Assembly (NCBI RefSeq): GCF_002160825.1
Contig: NZ_NFLI01000002.1
Location: forward strand, 124,001 to 188,000
Length of the DNA: 64,000 bases
Direction of reading: 5' to 3'
Origin: Lachnoclostridium sp. An131
Lineage (GTDB): Bacteria > Bacillota > Clostridia > Lachnospirales > Lachnospiraceae
A program made the position numbers and the translations under genes. Within the stretch, counting starts at the first letter, position 1. Every line of letters begins with the position of its first letter. Under the pieces are notes generated by a model that worked only from the letters and a program-made list of their open reading frames with translations, did no database searches and had not been told where the DNA came from. Shown in pieces: positions 34,379 through 43,931 of this stretch.

Positions 34379-34834
34379 ATGGTTAACGAAGAAAAAGTCA
34401 GACTTATGGCGAAGGCTGCCTCGTTTGAGGCGGGGGAAGGAAAGCAGGCTTTGTCCATGAACCGGTTTTTCCGCGGAGATTATATCAGTCTCCGGCTGAT
34501 TGGCGCATGGGTTTCTTTTACTGCCGCCTTCTGCCTGTGTGTGGGGCTGTGGGCCTTTTATAAAATGGAATACCTGATGAGCAACATCAACAGGCTGGAT
34601 CTTCCGGCCATGGGAAGAGGGCTGGGGCTCCTCTACCTGAGCCTGCTGGGAATCTTTCTGCTGATTCACTATGTGGTATATTACAACCGCTATCAGCAGA
34701 ATAAGAAGCGCCTGGCGGCATACAATCATATTCTGAAGCAGCTGTCGCATATCTATCAGACAGAGTCCAGAAGCGCGGGCAGCGAGCTTACATCAGAAGG
34801 AGCGGAAGAAAATGAAGACTTTACTGGAATATAG
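34379..34834 (+). CDS. Two-pass membrane protein, function unknown
   Basis: 151 residues from ATG 34379 (GAGAGG just before it). Two hydrophobic segments, about residues 38-60 (WVSFTAAFCLCVGLWAF) and 85-105 (GLLYLSLLGIFLLIHYVVYY), are followed by a charged cytoplasmic tail (QNKKRLAAYNHILKQLSHIYQ). I do not recognise the family. Its stop overlaps the start of the next membrane-protein gene by 23 bases, and cdaA-cdaR follow closely, so it may be part of an envelope operon. Confidence 0.8.
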   Translation: MVNEEKVRLMAKAASFEAGEGKQALSMNRFFRGDYISLRLIGAWVSFTAAFCLCVGLWAFYKMEYLMSNINRLDLPAMGRGLGLLYLSLLGIFLLIHYVVYYNRYQQNKKRLAAYNHILKQLSHIYQTESRSAGSELTSEGAEENEDFTGI

Positions 34835-35825
34835 AGAAAAGATGAAACTGTTTCTGGGAAAATACGATATTTATATCTTCCCGGTACTGAAATTTGCCCT
34901 TGCGCTGATTACATTTCTGGTAATCAATGCCAATGTGGGCTTTATGCCGAGACTTACGAATCCCGGGATTGCCCTGGTGCTGGCGCTGATGTGCTCGTTC
35001 CTGCCGCTGAATATGACAGCTGTCTTTGGAGCGCTTCTGATTCTGGTGCACATGTATTCTCTTTCTCTGGAAGCGTTTGCTATCACCTTTGTGCTGTTTG
35101 CGCTGATGTTCCTGCTGTTTTTCAGGACAGCGCCGAAATATGGATATCTTCTGATTGTGACCCCGCTGGCCTTCGGCCTGCGGATTCCGTATGTGATCCC
35201 CCTTGCGATGGGGCTTGTGGCGACGCCTGTGGCAGCGGTTCCTGCAGCCTGCGGCACAGTCGTCTATTTCCTGCTGCACTATATTCATTTGAATACAGCG
35301 ATCCTCGGAAATACAGAGACCAGCACGATGGCAGAGAAGATCACCTATCTTCTCGACAATGCGGTAAACAATAAAGAGATGCTTCTGACTGTCGCGGCTT
35401 TTTCTCTGACACTCATCATTGTCTATGTAATCCGCAGAATGTCTGTGGATTACTCCTGGACGATTGCGGTTGTCGTGGGTACGGTAACAGATATAGTCGT
35501 TCTTCTGTTCGGCAGCCTGGCCCTTGATATTTCGCCGAGAATCGCAGGGGTTCTTGTGGGCAGCCTGATTTCCGCGGGTCTGGCCCTGATCCTTCAGGTG
35601 TCCATATTCAGCCTGGACTACTCCCGGACAGAGTACGTCCAGTTTGAGGATGACGAGTATTACTATTATGTGAAGGCGGTTCCCAAAATCACGATTGCGG
35701 TTCCGGAGAAAACCGTGAAAAAAATCAGTCCGCAGAAAAAGACTGCCGCAGTCCGGAAAAAGGAGAAGCAGGGAAGAAGACCGGCGGCGCGGCCGGCAGA
35801 GAGACAGGACAGACAGAACAGATAG
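34812..35825 (+). CDS. Multi-pass membrane protein, function unknown
   Basis: 337 residues with about eight hydrophobic segments (for example PVLKFALALITFLVI, IALVLALMCSFLPL, TVAAFSLTLIIVYVI). The tail is charged and basic (about 290-337, rich in Lys/Arg/Pro). No transporter signature is recognised. It overlaps the upstream membrane protein gene and ends 24 bases before cdaA, so coexpression with the c-di-AMP cyclase is likely. The family seems to travel with the small partner at 34379, which suggests a two-part membrane complex (inference from coupling). Confidence 0.8.
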   Translation: MKTLLEYREKMKLFLGKYDIYIFPVLKFALALITFLVINANVGFMPRLTNPGIALVLALMCSFLPLNMTAVFGALLILVHMYSLSLEAFAITFVLFALMFLLFFRTAPKYGYLLIVTPLAFGLRIPYVIPLAMGLVATPVAAVPAACGTVVYFLLHYIHLNTAILGNTETSTMAEKITYLLDNAVNNKEMLLTVAAFSLTLIIVYVIRRMSVDYSWTIAVVVGTVTDIVVLLFGSLALDISPRIAGVLVGSLISAGLALILQVSIFSLDYSRTEYVQFEDDEYYYYVKAVPKITIAVPEKTVKKISPQKKTAAVRKKEKQGRRPAARPAERQDRQNR

Positions 35826-35849
35826 ACATGGCAGAAAGGAAGGAGTACG

Positions 35850-36749
35850 ATGAAATTTTCCATTCCTGAAGTTGTAACTGAATTATTTGACACCTTCCGT
35901 ATGGCAAATATCCGCGTTACGGATGTGGTGGAGATCATCATCTTATCTTTCCTGATATATGAGATCATGCTGTGGATCAAGAAGACCCGCGCCTGGGTGC
36001 TTTTGAAAGGCTTTGGTGTGCTTCTTGTCTTTATTTTGATTGCTATTTATTTTGAGATGAATACAATCCTCTGGCTGGCGCAGAATGTGTTCAGCCTGGG
36101 TGTAACAGCCCTGCTTATCGTGTTTCAGCCGGAGCTTCGAAAGGCGCTGGAGCAGCTGGGGCAGCAGAACATCATCAGCTCTATCTTTAATTTTGACAGT
36201 GCGAAGGAAGGAGAGGCGCGGTTCAGCGACAAGACGGTCAATGAGATCGTAAAGGCTGTATATGAGATGGCCAAGGTAAAGACCGGAGCGCTGATCGTTA
36301 TAGAGAAAAAGACGCCCCTGAATGAATACGAAAGAACGGGAATCACGCTGGATTCGGTACTGACTAGCCAGCTCCTGATTAATATATTTGAAAAAAACAC
36401 ACCGCTCCATGACGGGGCTGTGATTGTGCGCGGAGACCGGATCGTCTCGGCTACCTGCTACCTTCCGCTGTCGGATAACCTGTTCCTGAGCAAGGAGCTG
36501 GGGACCCGGCACAGAGCGGCCGTCGGAATCAGCGAGGTGACGGATTCTCTGACGATTGTGGTGTCTGAGGAGACCGGGGCTGTGTCGACAGCCTCCCAGG
36601 GTGAACTGAAGCGGAATCTGGAACAGGAGGAGCTGAAGAGGCAGCTGGCAGCGGCGCAGGATAAGACAAAGGATACGGGAAGATTCAGACTGTGGAAAGG
36701 ACGGGTGAAGAAGCATGAAAAAGCTGCTGACGAAAAACCTGGGGCTTAA
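35850..36749 (+). CDS. cdaA: Membrane diadenylate cyclase
   Basis: 299 residues. Three N-terminal membrane segments (VEIIILSFLIYEIM, LLKGFGVLLVFILIAIYF, NVFSLGVTALLIVF) precede the DisA_N catalytic domain. The motifs PLHDGAVIVRGDRI (DGA) and GTRHRAAVGISE (RHR) are intact, so it should condense two ATP into c-di-AMP, the second messenger for osmotic and wall homeostasis. The C-terminal 30 residues are charged. The stop lies 35 bases inside the cdaR gene, the standard arrangement. The usual third gene, glmM, is missing. Confidence 0.95.
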   Translation: MKFSIPEVVTELFDTFRMANIRVTDVVEIIILSFLIYEIMLWIKKTRAWVLLKGFGVLLVFILIAIYFEMNTILWLAQNVFSLGVTALLIVFQPELRKALEQLGQQNIISSIFNFDSAKEGEARFSDKTVNEIVKAVYEMAKVKTGALIVIEKKTPLNEYERTGITLDSVLTSQLLINIFEKNTPLHDGAVIVRGDRIVSATCYLPLSDNLFLSKELGTRHRAAVGISEVTDSLTIVVSEETGAVSTASQGELKRNLEQEELKRQLAAAQDKTKDTGRFRLWKGRVKKHEKAADEKPGA

Positions 36750-38277
36750 GTTCCTTTCCATTGTTTCGGCGGCGATGCTCTGGCTTATCGTGCTTTATCT
36801 GGAGGATCCGGTGGATTATCAGGATTATTCGCCGATTCGCGTGACGATGCTGAATGAGAATGTGGTGACGGATCAGGGACTGGTTTACCAGATTGAGGAT
36901 AACAGCGATGTGATCAGCGTCCGCGTAAGAGCTCCGCGTTCTGTGCTGAATGAGCTTTCCGCAGATGATTTTACCGCGACGGCCGATATGGAAAAAAATA
37001 TGAAGTACGGCAATCTGGTGGGGATCGAGGTCACCTGCAGCAACCGCAAGGTGGAATCTGCAAACATCACCAAAAGCAGGGAAAATGTGGTCCTGAACAT
37101 TGAGGATGCTTCCACAGAGAGATTTAATGTAGTCGTGGACCAGGAAGGAAGTCCGCCGGATGGATATATGGTTGGCACGGCGGTTCCCGAGCAGAGCATG
37201 ATTGAGATCAGCGGCCCGGCTTCTGTGGTATCCAAGATTCGGAGGGTAGAGGCTGTGCTGCCGGTATCGACGCTTACCTCAGACAGCACCGTGCACTGCA
37301 GCTTAAGAGTGATCGATGGAAACGATGAACAGTTAAGCACTGCAGAGCTGAATACGTTGGAGTTTACGGGCAAAGAGGAAGGAATGGATGTAGTGGTCAC
37401 GATGCTCCGGACCAAGACGGTGCCGTTGCAGGTGGGCTATTCGGGTACCCCGGATGAGGCCTACAGCTTCGGTTCTATTTCCTACAGGCCTGAAACTGTA
37501 GAGATAGCAGGTACCTCGGGGGCCATTGCAGATGTGACTGAGATTGTGATACCGGATGAGGCAGTCAATATAGATGGAATCACGGAAAATCTCCAGATGA
37601 CGGTGGATATCACACCATATCTGCCAGAGGGAATCCGTCTGGTGGACGATACTGAGGCCAACATTGCGGTGGTCGTAGAAATAGAAAGAAAGCAGGGGAG
37701 AACGGTAGAAATTCCCGTTTCAGATATCGGCCTGCGGAATGTTCCCAGAGGCTACGAGGTAGACTTTGGTGATTTGGAAAGCGTTGAGCTGGTCGTAATG
37801 GGCACGAGCGCCGAACTGGCTGAGCTGAATACGGATGAGATAGCGGTGACGCTTGATCTGACAGGGTATTCCAGAGAAGAAGGGGCCTATACGGAGACAC
37901 TGGACGTCACTCTGCCAGACGATGTGTACAGCTTGATGAATGATGTAGAGATAGAATTTGAGCTTGTGCGTGCTTCAGAGAGCTCTGGAACGACGGCAGG
38001 GGGCAGCACCGGCACGGGAACGTCAAACGGAAGCTCCGGCGGTTCCGGGACGGGTGACAGTTCCGGCGAAGAGGAGGAGCCGGGAACCGGCGGGGACGCT
38101 TCCTCCGGTTCTGAAAATTCCGGGGGGACCGGAACCTCCGGGTCTGGAGGCGATTCCTCTGCGGGAGGCGGATCCGGAAGCAGCTCTTCTGGAGGAAGCT
38201 CCGGAGACAGCACTTCTTCGGGGAGCAATACAGGCGGAAGCGGCAGTTCATCTGGAAACACTTCTGCGGAAGAGTAG
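36715..38277 (+). CDS. cdaR: CdaA regulator with YbbR repeats and a Ser/Gly-rich tail
   Basis: 520 residues. An N-terminal signal anchor (LGLKFLSIVSAAMLWLIVLYL, about 9-29) is followed by four YbbR-like beta repeats outside the membrane (about 35-410; for example VVDQEGSPPDGYMVG, IEISGPASVVSKIRRVEA, VPLQVGYSGTPDEAYSF, VEIPVSDIGLRNVPRGYEV). CdaR binds CdaA and tunes c-di-AMP output. From about residue 421 the protein ends in some 100 residues made almost only of Ser, Gly, Thr and Glu. That is not usual for CdaR and could reach into or attach to the wall. It overlaps cdaA by 35 bases. Confidence 0.9.
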   Translation: MKKLLTKNLGLKFLSIVSAAMLWLIVLYLEDPVDYQDYSPIRVTMLNENVVTDQGLVYQIEDNSDVISVRVRAPRSVLNELSADDFTATADMEKNMKYGNLVGIEVTCSNRKVESANITKSRENVVLNIEDASTERFNVVVDQEGSPPDGYMVGTAVPEQSMIEISGPASVVSKIRRVEAVLPVSTLTSDSTVHCSLRVIDGNDEQLSTAELNTLEFTGKEEGMDVVVTMLRTKTVPLQVGYSGTPDEAYSFGSISYRPETVEIAGTSGAIADVTEIVIPDEAVNIDGITENLQMTVDITPYLPEGIRLVDDTEANIAVVVEIERKQGRTVEIPVSDIGLRNVPRGYEVDFGDLESVELVVMGTSAELAELNTDEIAVTLDLTGYSREEGAYTETLDVTLPDDVYSLMNDVEIEFELVRASESSGTTAGGSTGTGTSNGSSGGSGTGDSSGEEEEPGTGGDASSGSENSGGTGTSGSGGDSSAGGGSGSSSSGGSSGDSTSSGSNTGGSGSSSGNTSAEE

Positions 38278-38333
38278 GATACATACAAAAACTTGAAATA
38301 CAAAAAACAGCATGAAAACAGGAGGTATGCGGC

Positions 38334-38597
38334 ATGGTAAGTCAGAAAGTAGTTATTCAGAACCCAACGGGGCTGCATTTAAGACCGGCGGGAATCCTCT
38401 GCAAGACCGCGATGCAGTTTAAGTCTTCGATCACCTTTACCTTTGACAGGACGACGGCGAATGCCAAGAGTGTATTGAGCGTACTTGGCGCCTGCGTAAA
38501 GTCGGGGGATGAGATCGAGATTAAGTGTGACGGCGTGGATGAGCAGGCTGCGCTCGCTGCAATGGTAAATGCCGTGGAGAATGGACTTGGTGAGTAA
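38334..38597 (+). CDS. ptsH: HPr phosphocarrier protein
   Basis: 87 residues, full length. The active-site His15 lies in NPTGLHLRPAG and the regulatory Ser46 region in NAKSVLSVLGACVKSGDEI, so it can be phosphorylated by enzyme I and by HPr kinase. It passes phosphate to PTS sugar transporters and, as Ser-P HPr, takes part in CcpA-dependent catabolite control. AGGAGG precedes the start. No ptsI follows. It is placed between cdaR and a polysaccharide gene, an unusual neighbourhood. Confidence 0.95.
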   Translation: MVSQKVVIQNPTGLHLRPAGILCKTAMQFKSSITFTFDRTTANAKSVLSVLGACVKSGDEIEIKCDGVDEQAALAAMVNAVENGLGE

Positions 38598-41322
38598 TAA
38601 GAAAAAATGGGCGATAGGGTATGCGGTGCTCTGCATACTCTATTTCGTCATATCTGTTGCGGTTCCTCATGACCGGCTGGAATCACAAGGGCTTGAAGGG
38701 ATCGGAAAGCCTTCCTTAAAACTGAAGACGGAAGAGATAACTGACGGAACGGAACTGCGTTTTGAATATCAATCAGAAGGACAGGCGCTCAGCCAGCTTT
38801 CTTTTTATTTTACAGCTGATGGAAAAAGCTTAAGCAGCGGAGAGATCCTGATTGAGGCGTACGACAGCCAGACGGAGGAGCTTCTGGCTTCAGAAGCCTA
38901 TGAGCTGGCAGATTTGGGCGTGGAAGCCTTCTGGGGAGTTACGTTTGACAAAGAGCCGGTAAACCAGGAGATTACGGTGGTGATTACCGGGGAAAATATA
39001 GAAGAAGGACCGTATGTCTGGCTGAATACAGAACATGAGACCAGCGGAAGCTCTTCTCAGGACGGACAGGCATTGGAGCAGAACCTGATCTACAATGCAG
39101 TGTACCGGACTCAGGTGCATTATGTGAAGCAGCCGCTGCTGATCACAGCGATGCTGGCTGTTCTCGGGGGCATGTTTTTCCTGCTGTATGGAAGAAAAAT
39201 GCCGGAACAGCCCGGTGCGGAGACGGAGGCGGGGCTTCTGCATGCCGCAGAGGCAGGCGGAAAGAGCGGCGCCCTCCGGCGAAAGGCGCAGGCTTTTTAC
39301 AAAAAGTACAGAAAGCTGCTGGGGCTTTTGCTTCTGCTTCTGATCGTGGCGCTGGTATTCTATTATGTCTATGACGTGCAGATCCGGGAGGCGATGAACA
39401 GCACGCACCGGGAAGTAGTCATGAGAGATAATGGAGAGCTTCTGCCTGTGACTGCGGAGAGCTGTGAGCTGACACAGTATTATACGACAGAAGAGGACGA
39501 GCTGGTTGGGCTTGGAGTCCGTATGGACTTAAGTGAGGATTTTAACGGAGAAGGCACAATCCATGCGGAGATTCGGGATGTGACAGAAGCAGGGGGCGCG
39601 TCCGGAGGCCAGGGAGAGAGCAAAGCGGGAGGAGAGCTTCTCTGCGCGGCCGACATCGATGCCGCGACGCTTCTTGACGGCCAGTATATGGGGCTCATCT
39701 TTGACAATTCCCAGAGCGGCGTGAAGGGGCATACCTATGAGATTACGCTGCAGTTTTCGGAAGGCCTGCAGGATTCGGGACTTTCGGTGATTGTGACACC
39801 TGCGGGATATTATGAGGAAAATACCTTTTATGTGAACGGAGAAGAGAGTGAGAACCGGCTGAGCATGAATGCACATACGTATTTCAATCTCTTCCTGCAG
39901 AAATATTTCTTCGTCATGTTCCTGTTTGCGGAAGTGGTGGCAGCCGGTTTTTATTATCTGGCCTTTCTGCGCCGCTGCCGGATTGAAAAGGTCTTTGTCT
40001 TTACGATCCTGTGTCTGGGCGTGATTTATAACTTTGTCCTGACGCCGTACATGGCTCCGGATGAATCCTATCATATCGATATGTCCTACCGGCATTCCAA
40101 TGCGCTTCTTGGAATTGAGTCGGCAGGAGAGAATAAATGCTACAAGCGGAAGGACGATACGCAGCTGGAATTCACCTCGAGTCCCAGCCTGGAAAACTAT
40201 AAGCTTATTTATGACGGCCTGTTTACGCTGGCTGAGGACGATACGCTGGTAGAAGCGGACGCGACCTCCACGACAGAAGCGCCTGTGATTATTTATCTGC
40301 CGGCGGTTCTGGGAATGACGCTCGCCAGGCTTCTGCATCTGGGAACGGTGCCAATGCTGCTCCTGGGCCGGTGGTTCAACCTTCTTGGCTTTACGATACT
40401 GGCATATTTTGCGATGAAAAAGCTGCCGTTTGGAAAAACGACGCTGTTTCTTCTGTCGATTCTGCCTATGAATCTTCAGCAGTGCACTTCTTTTTCCTAT
40501 GATGCGGTGATTACAGGAGTAAGCTTCCTGTTTATCTGCTGGTGCGTGTCCCTGACCTTTGGGGAGAAGGCGGTGAAGCCTGTGGACATGCTGGGCCTTG
40601 GAATACTCGGAATTATTCTGGTGTATGGAAAGAGCGGGGCCTATCTGCCGCTGGCGCTTCTGGTTTTCCTGATACCGGCGAAGCGGTTTGGCGGGAAGCG
40701 GGTCAGGAACCTTTGCATTCTGGGACTGTTCCTGCTGCCTGTGCTGTGCTTCCTGAACCAGAACACAGATACTGTCAGCTACATTGCGACGACGACAGAG
40801 GCTACAGCTACTGTGGGCTCTTCCATGACAGCGGGATATACGATTCATTATTTCCTGTCCCAGCCTCTGGAGCTTATCCGCATGCTGGCGAATACCCTGA
40901 GCGATAAGACGGCCTTTTACCTGGAATCTCTGGTAGGGCAGAAGATGGGATGGGTGGAAATCGAAATTTCCGAAGTGATCTCCATGCTTTTCTGGCTGCT
41001 GCTGATTCTGTCCGCACTGAAGCCAAAGGAGGAACCCATGTACGTCCGGACAGGACAGAAATGCTGGATTGCTTTTGTCTGCGCGGTCTGCGCGGGGGTG
41101 ATTCTGGCAGGCATGCTGCTGACCTGGACGCCCTACGGGAATGTGTCTATCGAAGGCGTGCAGGGACGTTACTTTATTCCGTTTATGCCGGCGCTGATGC
41201 TGCTTGCGCGGAATACGAGGCTTACCTGGGACCGCAGTGCGGAACGGGGGCTTATGTACGCAGGCTTTATCGGTCAGCTCCTTGCAGTCATGTATCTGAT
41301 CAAGGCTGTGCTTGTGCTGTAG
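38590..41322 (+). CDS. DUF2142 family large membrane protein
   Basis: About 910 residues. A first membrane segment (WAIGYAVLCILYFVISVAV) is followed by an extracytoplasmic beta-rich region (about 30-180), a second anchor near 190, another outer region (about 260-430), and then about ten membrane segments. The motif LTPYMAPDESYHIDMSYRHSN (acidic loop, like the DE/DD of GT-C enzymes) and the closing GVQGRYFIPFMPALML are typical of DUF2142, which is found in surface-polysaccharide loci. It may act as a GT-C glycosyltransferase. The start is uncertain: GTG 38590 or TTG 38587 are best spaced from GGAGA, while ATG 38569 and 38581 are alternatives. It overlaps the end of ptsH. Confidence 0.82.
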   Translation: MSNKKKWAIGYAVLCILYFVISVAVPHDRLESQGLEGIGKPSLKLKTEEITDGTELRFEYQSEGQALSQLSFYFTADGKSLSSGEILIEAYDSQTEELLASEAYELADLGVEAFWGVTFDKEPVNQEITVVITGENIEEGPYVWLNTEHETSGSSSQDGQALEQNLIYNAVYRTQVHYVKQPLLITAMLAVLGGMFFLLYGRKMPEQPGAETEAGLLHAAEAGGKSGALRRKAQAFYKKYRKLLGLLLLLLIVALVFYYVYDVQIREAMNSTHREVVMRDNGELLPVTAESCELTQYYTTEEDELVGLGVRMDLSEDFNGEGTIHAEIRDVTEAGGASGGQGESKAGGELLCAADIDAATLLDGQYMGLIFDNSQSGVKGHTYEITLQFSEGLQDSGLSVIVTPAGYYEENTFYVNGEESENRLSMNAHTYFNLFLQKYFFVMFLFAEVVAAGFYYLAFLRRCRIEKVFVFTILCLGVIYNFVLTPYMAPDESYHIDMSYRHSNALLGIESAGENKCYKRKDDTQLEFTSSPSLENYKLIYDGLFTLAEDDTLVEADATSTTEAPVIIYLPAVLGMTLARLLHLGTVPMLLLGRWFNLLGFTILAYFAMKKLPFGKTTLFLLSILPMNLQQCTSFSYDAVITGVSFLFICWCVSLTFGEKAVKPVDMLGLGILGIILVYGKSGAYLPLALLVFLIPAKRFGGKRVRNLCILGLFLLPVLCFLNQNTDTVSYIATTTEATATVGSSMTAGYTIHYFLSQPLELIRMLANTLSDKTAFYLESLVGQKMGWVEIEISEVISMLFWLLLILSALKPKEEPMYVRTGQKCWIAFVCAVCAGVILAGMLLTWTPYGNVSIEGVQGRYFIPFMPALMLLARNTRLTWDRSAERGLMYAGFIGQLLAVMYLIKAVLVL

Positions 41323-41340
41323 CGGAACGGAGAGAACATC

Positions 41341-42897
41341 ATGAATAAAAAACGTGTCGCAATCAATATGACGGCCCAGCTGATGGCGTTTGGAATCAGT
41401 ATGCTGCTTAGCTTTCTGCTGGTGCCGGCTATTGAGAGTATGATTCCGAATGCCTATGGCTTTACGGACGTTGCGAATAAATTTGTGTCGGCGGCTCAGA
41501 TTGTAGTATCGGCCTTGAATACCATGGCGAGCCGCTTTATTACCATCCGGATTCACAGAGACGAAAAGGAAGAGGCTGGACAGTATTTTTCCTCTGTTTT
41601 CTTTGCGAATGTGATTATGGCGGCGGTCTTTATGATTCCGGCGCTGGTAGTGATTGTCTATCTGGGAAGGATCTTTCAGATACCTGAGGGAGCCAGCCTT
41701 CCGGATATTCAGCTGCTGTTCCTTTTCATTTTTCTGAACTTTACGATCAGCATCATTACCTCTGTATTCAGTGTCGCTTCCTACAGCAGGGATCGGCTGG
41801 AGCTGAGCTCTATATCGACTGTGCTGGGCGAGATCGTGCGCCTGGCTGTGCTGGCGGTATGCTATCTTTGCTTCCGGCCCTATCTGTTTTATGTGGGATG
41901 TGCTTCCGTGGCCTCTACGGTGATTCAGGCAGCAGCCAATGTGCTGTTTACCAGGCGCCTTCTGCCGGACATGAAGCTTCGGCTGCGAGACTTCCGCTGG
42001 AAAAAGGTCTGGGAGCTGGTATCTCTGGGAGCCTGGAATTCTGTAACCAGGCTGGGGCAGCTCCTTTTGGACGGATTGAATACAACGATAGCAAATATTA
42101 TGATCAGCGCGGCGGCTATGACTACGGTGTCTATTTCAGGCCAGGTTCCTTCTGTGATCACCAATCTGATGGGAACGATTGCAGGGGTATTTAATCCGCA
42201 GATGACGATAGCATATGCCAAAAAGGATAAAAAACAGCTGTTGGATATTATTGCCAGCGCCGATCGGATTATGATTTTTATTATCAGTATTCCGATTGCC
42301 TTCCTTACCGTATTTGGAAAGAGCTTCTTTGAACTCTGGGTAGGCGGGACGCAGGATTCCACAGAGCTGTATATTCTGGCGCTTCTGAATGTGGGAACTT
42401 ATTTTGTCAGCGCCAGCATTCAGGTTCTTTACCACGTGTTTCTGATTCTGAAACGGGTAAAGCTGAACTCCATGGTCATTATCTTAAGCGGGATACTGAC
42501 GATTATATCGGTCTTTCTTATTTTGGATACAGCGCCGGAACTGGGAGTCTATGCGATTGTAGGCGTCAGCACGATCTTCAACCTGCTGCGCAATCTTTTC
42601 TTTACGCCGCTGTATGCCTCTTACTGCCTGAAGGTAAAATGGTATACCTTTTACGGAGATATTCTGCTGGGGCTTGTGTCGATCGGGGCCGTCTGCCTGG
42701 TGGCGCTGCCTTTTGAACTGTTTGTCAATATCGACAGCTGGATAAAGCTGTTTGGCATTGGAATTGTTGCGGGTCCGCTGGCCCTGCTGGTGAATTTCTT
42801 TATAGTTCTGAGAAAGACAGAGAGAAGTATGGTTATTAACGTAATCAAAACAAGAGTCTTCCATCATCAGAGCGGACAGGAGGGCGATAAGTCATGA
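41341..42897 (+). CDS. Wzx-type oligosaccharide flippase
   Basis: 518 residues with about 12-14 membrane segments, opening with NMTAQLMAFGISMLLSFLLVPAIESMIPNAYGF-type sequence. This is the usual first helix and loop of the polysaccharide flippase (MOP) superfamily. Polar helix residues such as SLGAWNSVTRLGQLLLDGLNTTIANIMI fit the family. It would move undecaprenyl-linked repeat units across the membrane. It is followed without gap (ATGA) by the first of three family-2 glycosyltransferases. Confidence 0.9.
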   Translation: MNKKRVAINMTAQLMAFGISMLLSFLLVPAIESMIPNAYGFTDVANKFVSAAQIVVSALNTMASRFITIRIHRDEKEEAGQYFSSVFFANVIMAAVFMIPALVVIVYLGRIFQIPEGASLPDIQLLFLFIFLNFTISIITSVFSVASYSRDRLELSSISTVLGEIVRLAVLAVCYLCFRPYLFYVGCASVASTVIQAAANVLFTRRLLPDMKLRLRDFRWKKVWELVSLGAWNSVTRLGQLLLDGLNTTIANIMISAAAMTTVSISGQVPSVITNLMGTIAGVFNPQMTIAYAKKDKKQLLDIIASADRIMIFIISIPIAFLTVFGKSFFELWVGGTQDSTELYILALLNVGTYFVSASIQVLYHVFLILKRVKLNSMVIILSGILTIISVFLILDTAPELGVYAIVGVSTIFNLLRNLFFTPLYASYCLKVKWYTFYGDILLGLVSIGAVCLVALPFELFVNIDSWIKLFGIGIVAGPLALLVNFFIVLRKTERSMVINVIKTRVFHHQSGQEGDKS

Positions 42898-43931
42898 TAA
42901 GTGTGATCGTACCGGTCTATAACAGTATAACGACTCTGGAGAGATGTGTGAGGAGTCTGTGCGCGCAGACGTTTGAGGATCTGGAAATTATCCTGGTGGA
43001 TGACGGATCGACAGATGGCTCCGGGGCTCTGTGCAGCGCTCTGTCCAGGGAGGATGCCCGGATTCGCGTGATCCGCAAGGAGAATGGAGGGGTATCCTCC
43101 GCCCGGAACGCGGGAATCGAGGCGGCAAAGGGAGAGTACCTGATGTTTGCAGACAGCGACGATTACGTGGAACCGGACATGGCGGAGAAAATGCGAAAAG
43201 AAATAGGTGAGGGAGATATCGCAATCTGCGGCTTCCATCACCATTATCAGGGAAGAGACGTGGTGCGTATCCCGGAGGTACCCGGGCAGAGCGGGGAAGA
43301 AAATTTTCTGGCCCTCCACGGACAGGGCTTTTTGAACATGCCCTGGAATAAATTATACCGGCTGGAGCTGGCAGGAAGATTTGACGAGAGCTTAAGCCTG
43401 GGGGAGGATCTTCTGTTTAACCTGGACTATCTGAGGCGCACGGATGGAATCACAGTCGTGAAGGAAGCGCTGTGCCATTACATTCAGGATGATACGGGAA
43501 CCAGCCTTTCCTCACAGAAAAGAGCGGACCGGCTGGAGCTGGCAAAACGGATCTGGAAAGAAACAAAGGAATTTTACCGGGAGCTGTCAGGACATGAGGA
43601 TGAAAGCGGCGTGATCAATGCCCGGCTGTTTCAGGATGTGCTGGATGAGGTAGAAGCCCTTCCCTTTGATCAGGAGAAAACGAAAAAAGAGAAGCTGGAG
43701 GTAATCGAGGGCTACTGCAAGGACAGGGAGCTTTCAGACGCGGCAGGGAAGGCCGCCCTGAAGGCGCTGGATTACAGGGTGATTCATTTCTGTATGCGCA
43801 AAGGCTGGGTGAGGATGGCCTATGATCTCTGTGAGCTGAGAGCAGCTTTGGTACAGAGCAGACAGAAAATCGCAGAGAAGGAAAACAGAGGGAAGGAAAG
43901 CGAAGAACCGCAGGACGGAAAGCATGAGTGA
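42894..43931 (+). CDS. Family 2 glycosyltransferase
   Basis: 345 residues. The GT-A domain starts at residue 2 (ISVIVPVYNSITTLERCVRSL) with LVDDGSTDGSG, NGGVSSARNAGIEAAKG and the metal-binding FADSDDYVEPDM. WNKLYRLELAG is a common acceptor-side element. The C-terminal ~130 residues are helical and charged. It adds a sugar to the growing surface-glycan repeat; donor and linkage are not predictable. ATGA overlap with the flippase and 8-base overlap with the next GT show an operon. Confidence 0.92.
   Translation: MISVIVPVYNSITTLERCVRSLCAQTFEDLEIILVDDGSTDGSGALCSALSREDARIRVIRKENGGVSSARNAGIEAAKGEYLMFADSDDYVEPDMAEKMRKEIGEGDIAICGFHHHYQGRDVVRIPEVPGQSGEENFLALHGQGFLNMPWNKLYRLELAGRFDESLSLGEDLLFNLDYLRRTDGITVVKEALCHYIQDDTGTSLSSQKRADRLELAKRIWKETKEFYRELSGHEDESGVINARLFQDVLDEVEALPFDQEKTKKEKLEVIEGYCKDRELSDAAGKAALKALDYRVIHFCMRKGWVRMAYDLCELRAALVQSRQKIAEKENRGKESEEPQDGKHE

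Noticed and set aside
39529-41556. 675-codon minus-strand frame
   Set aside because: Antisense to the DUF2142 gene and start of the flippase; no ribosome binding site and no recognisable domain.
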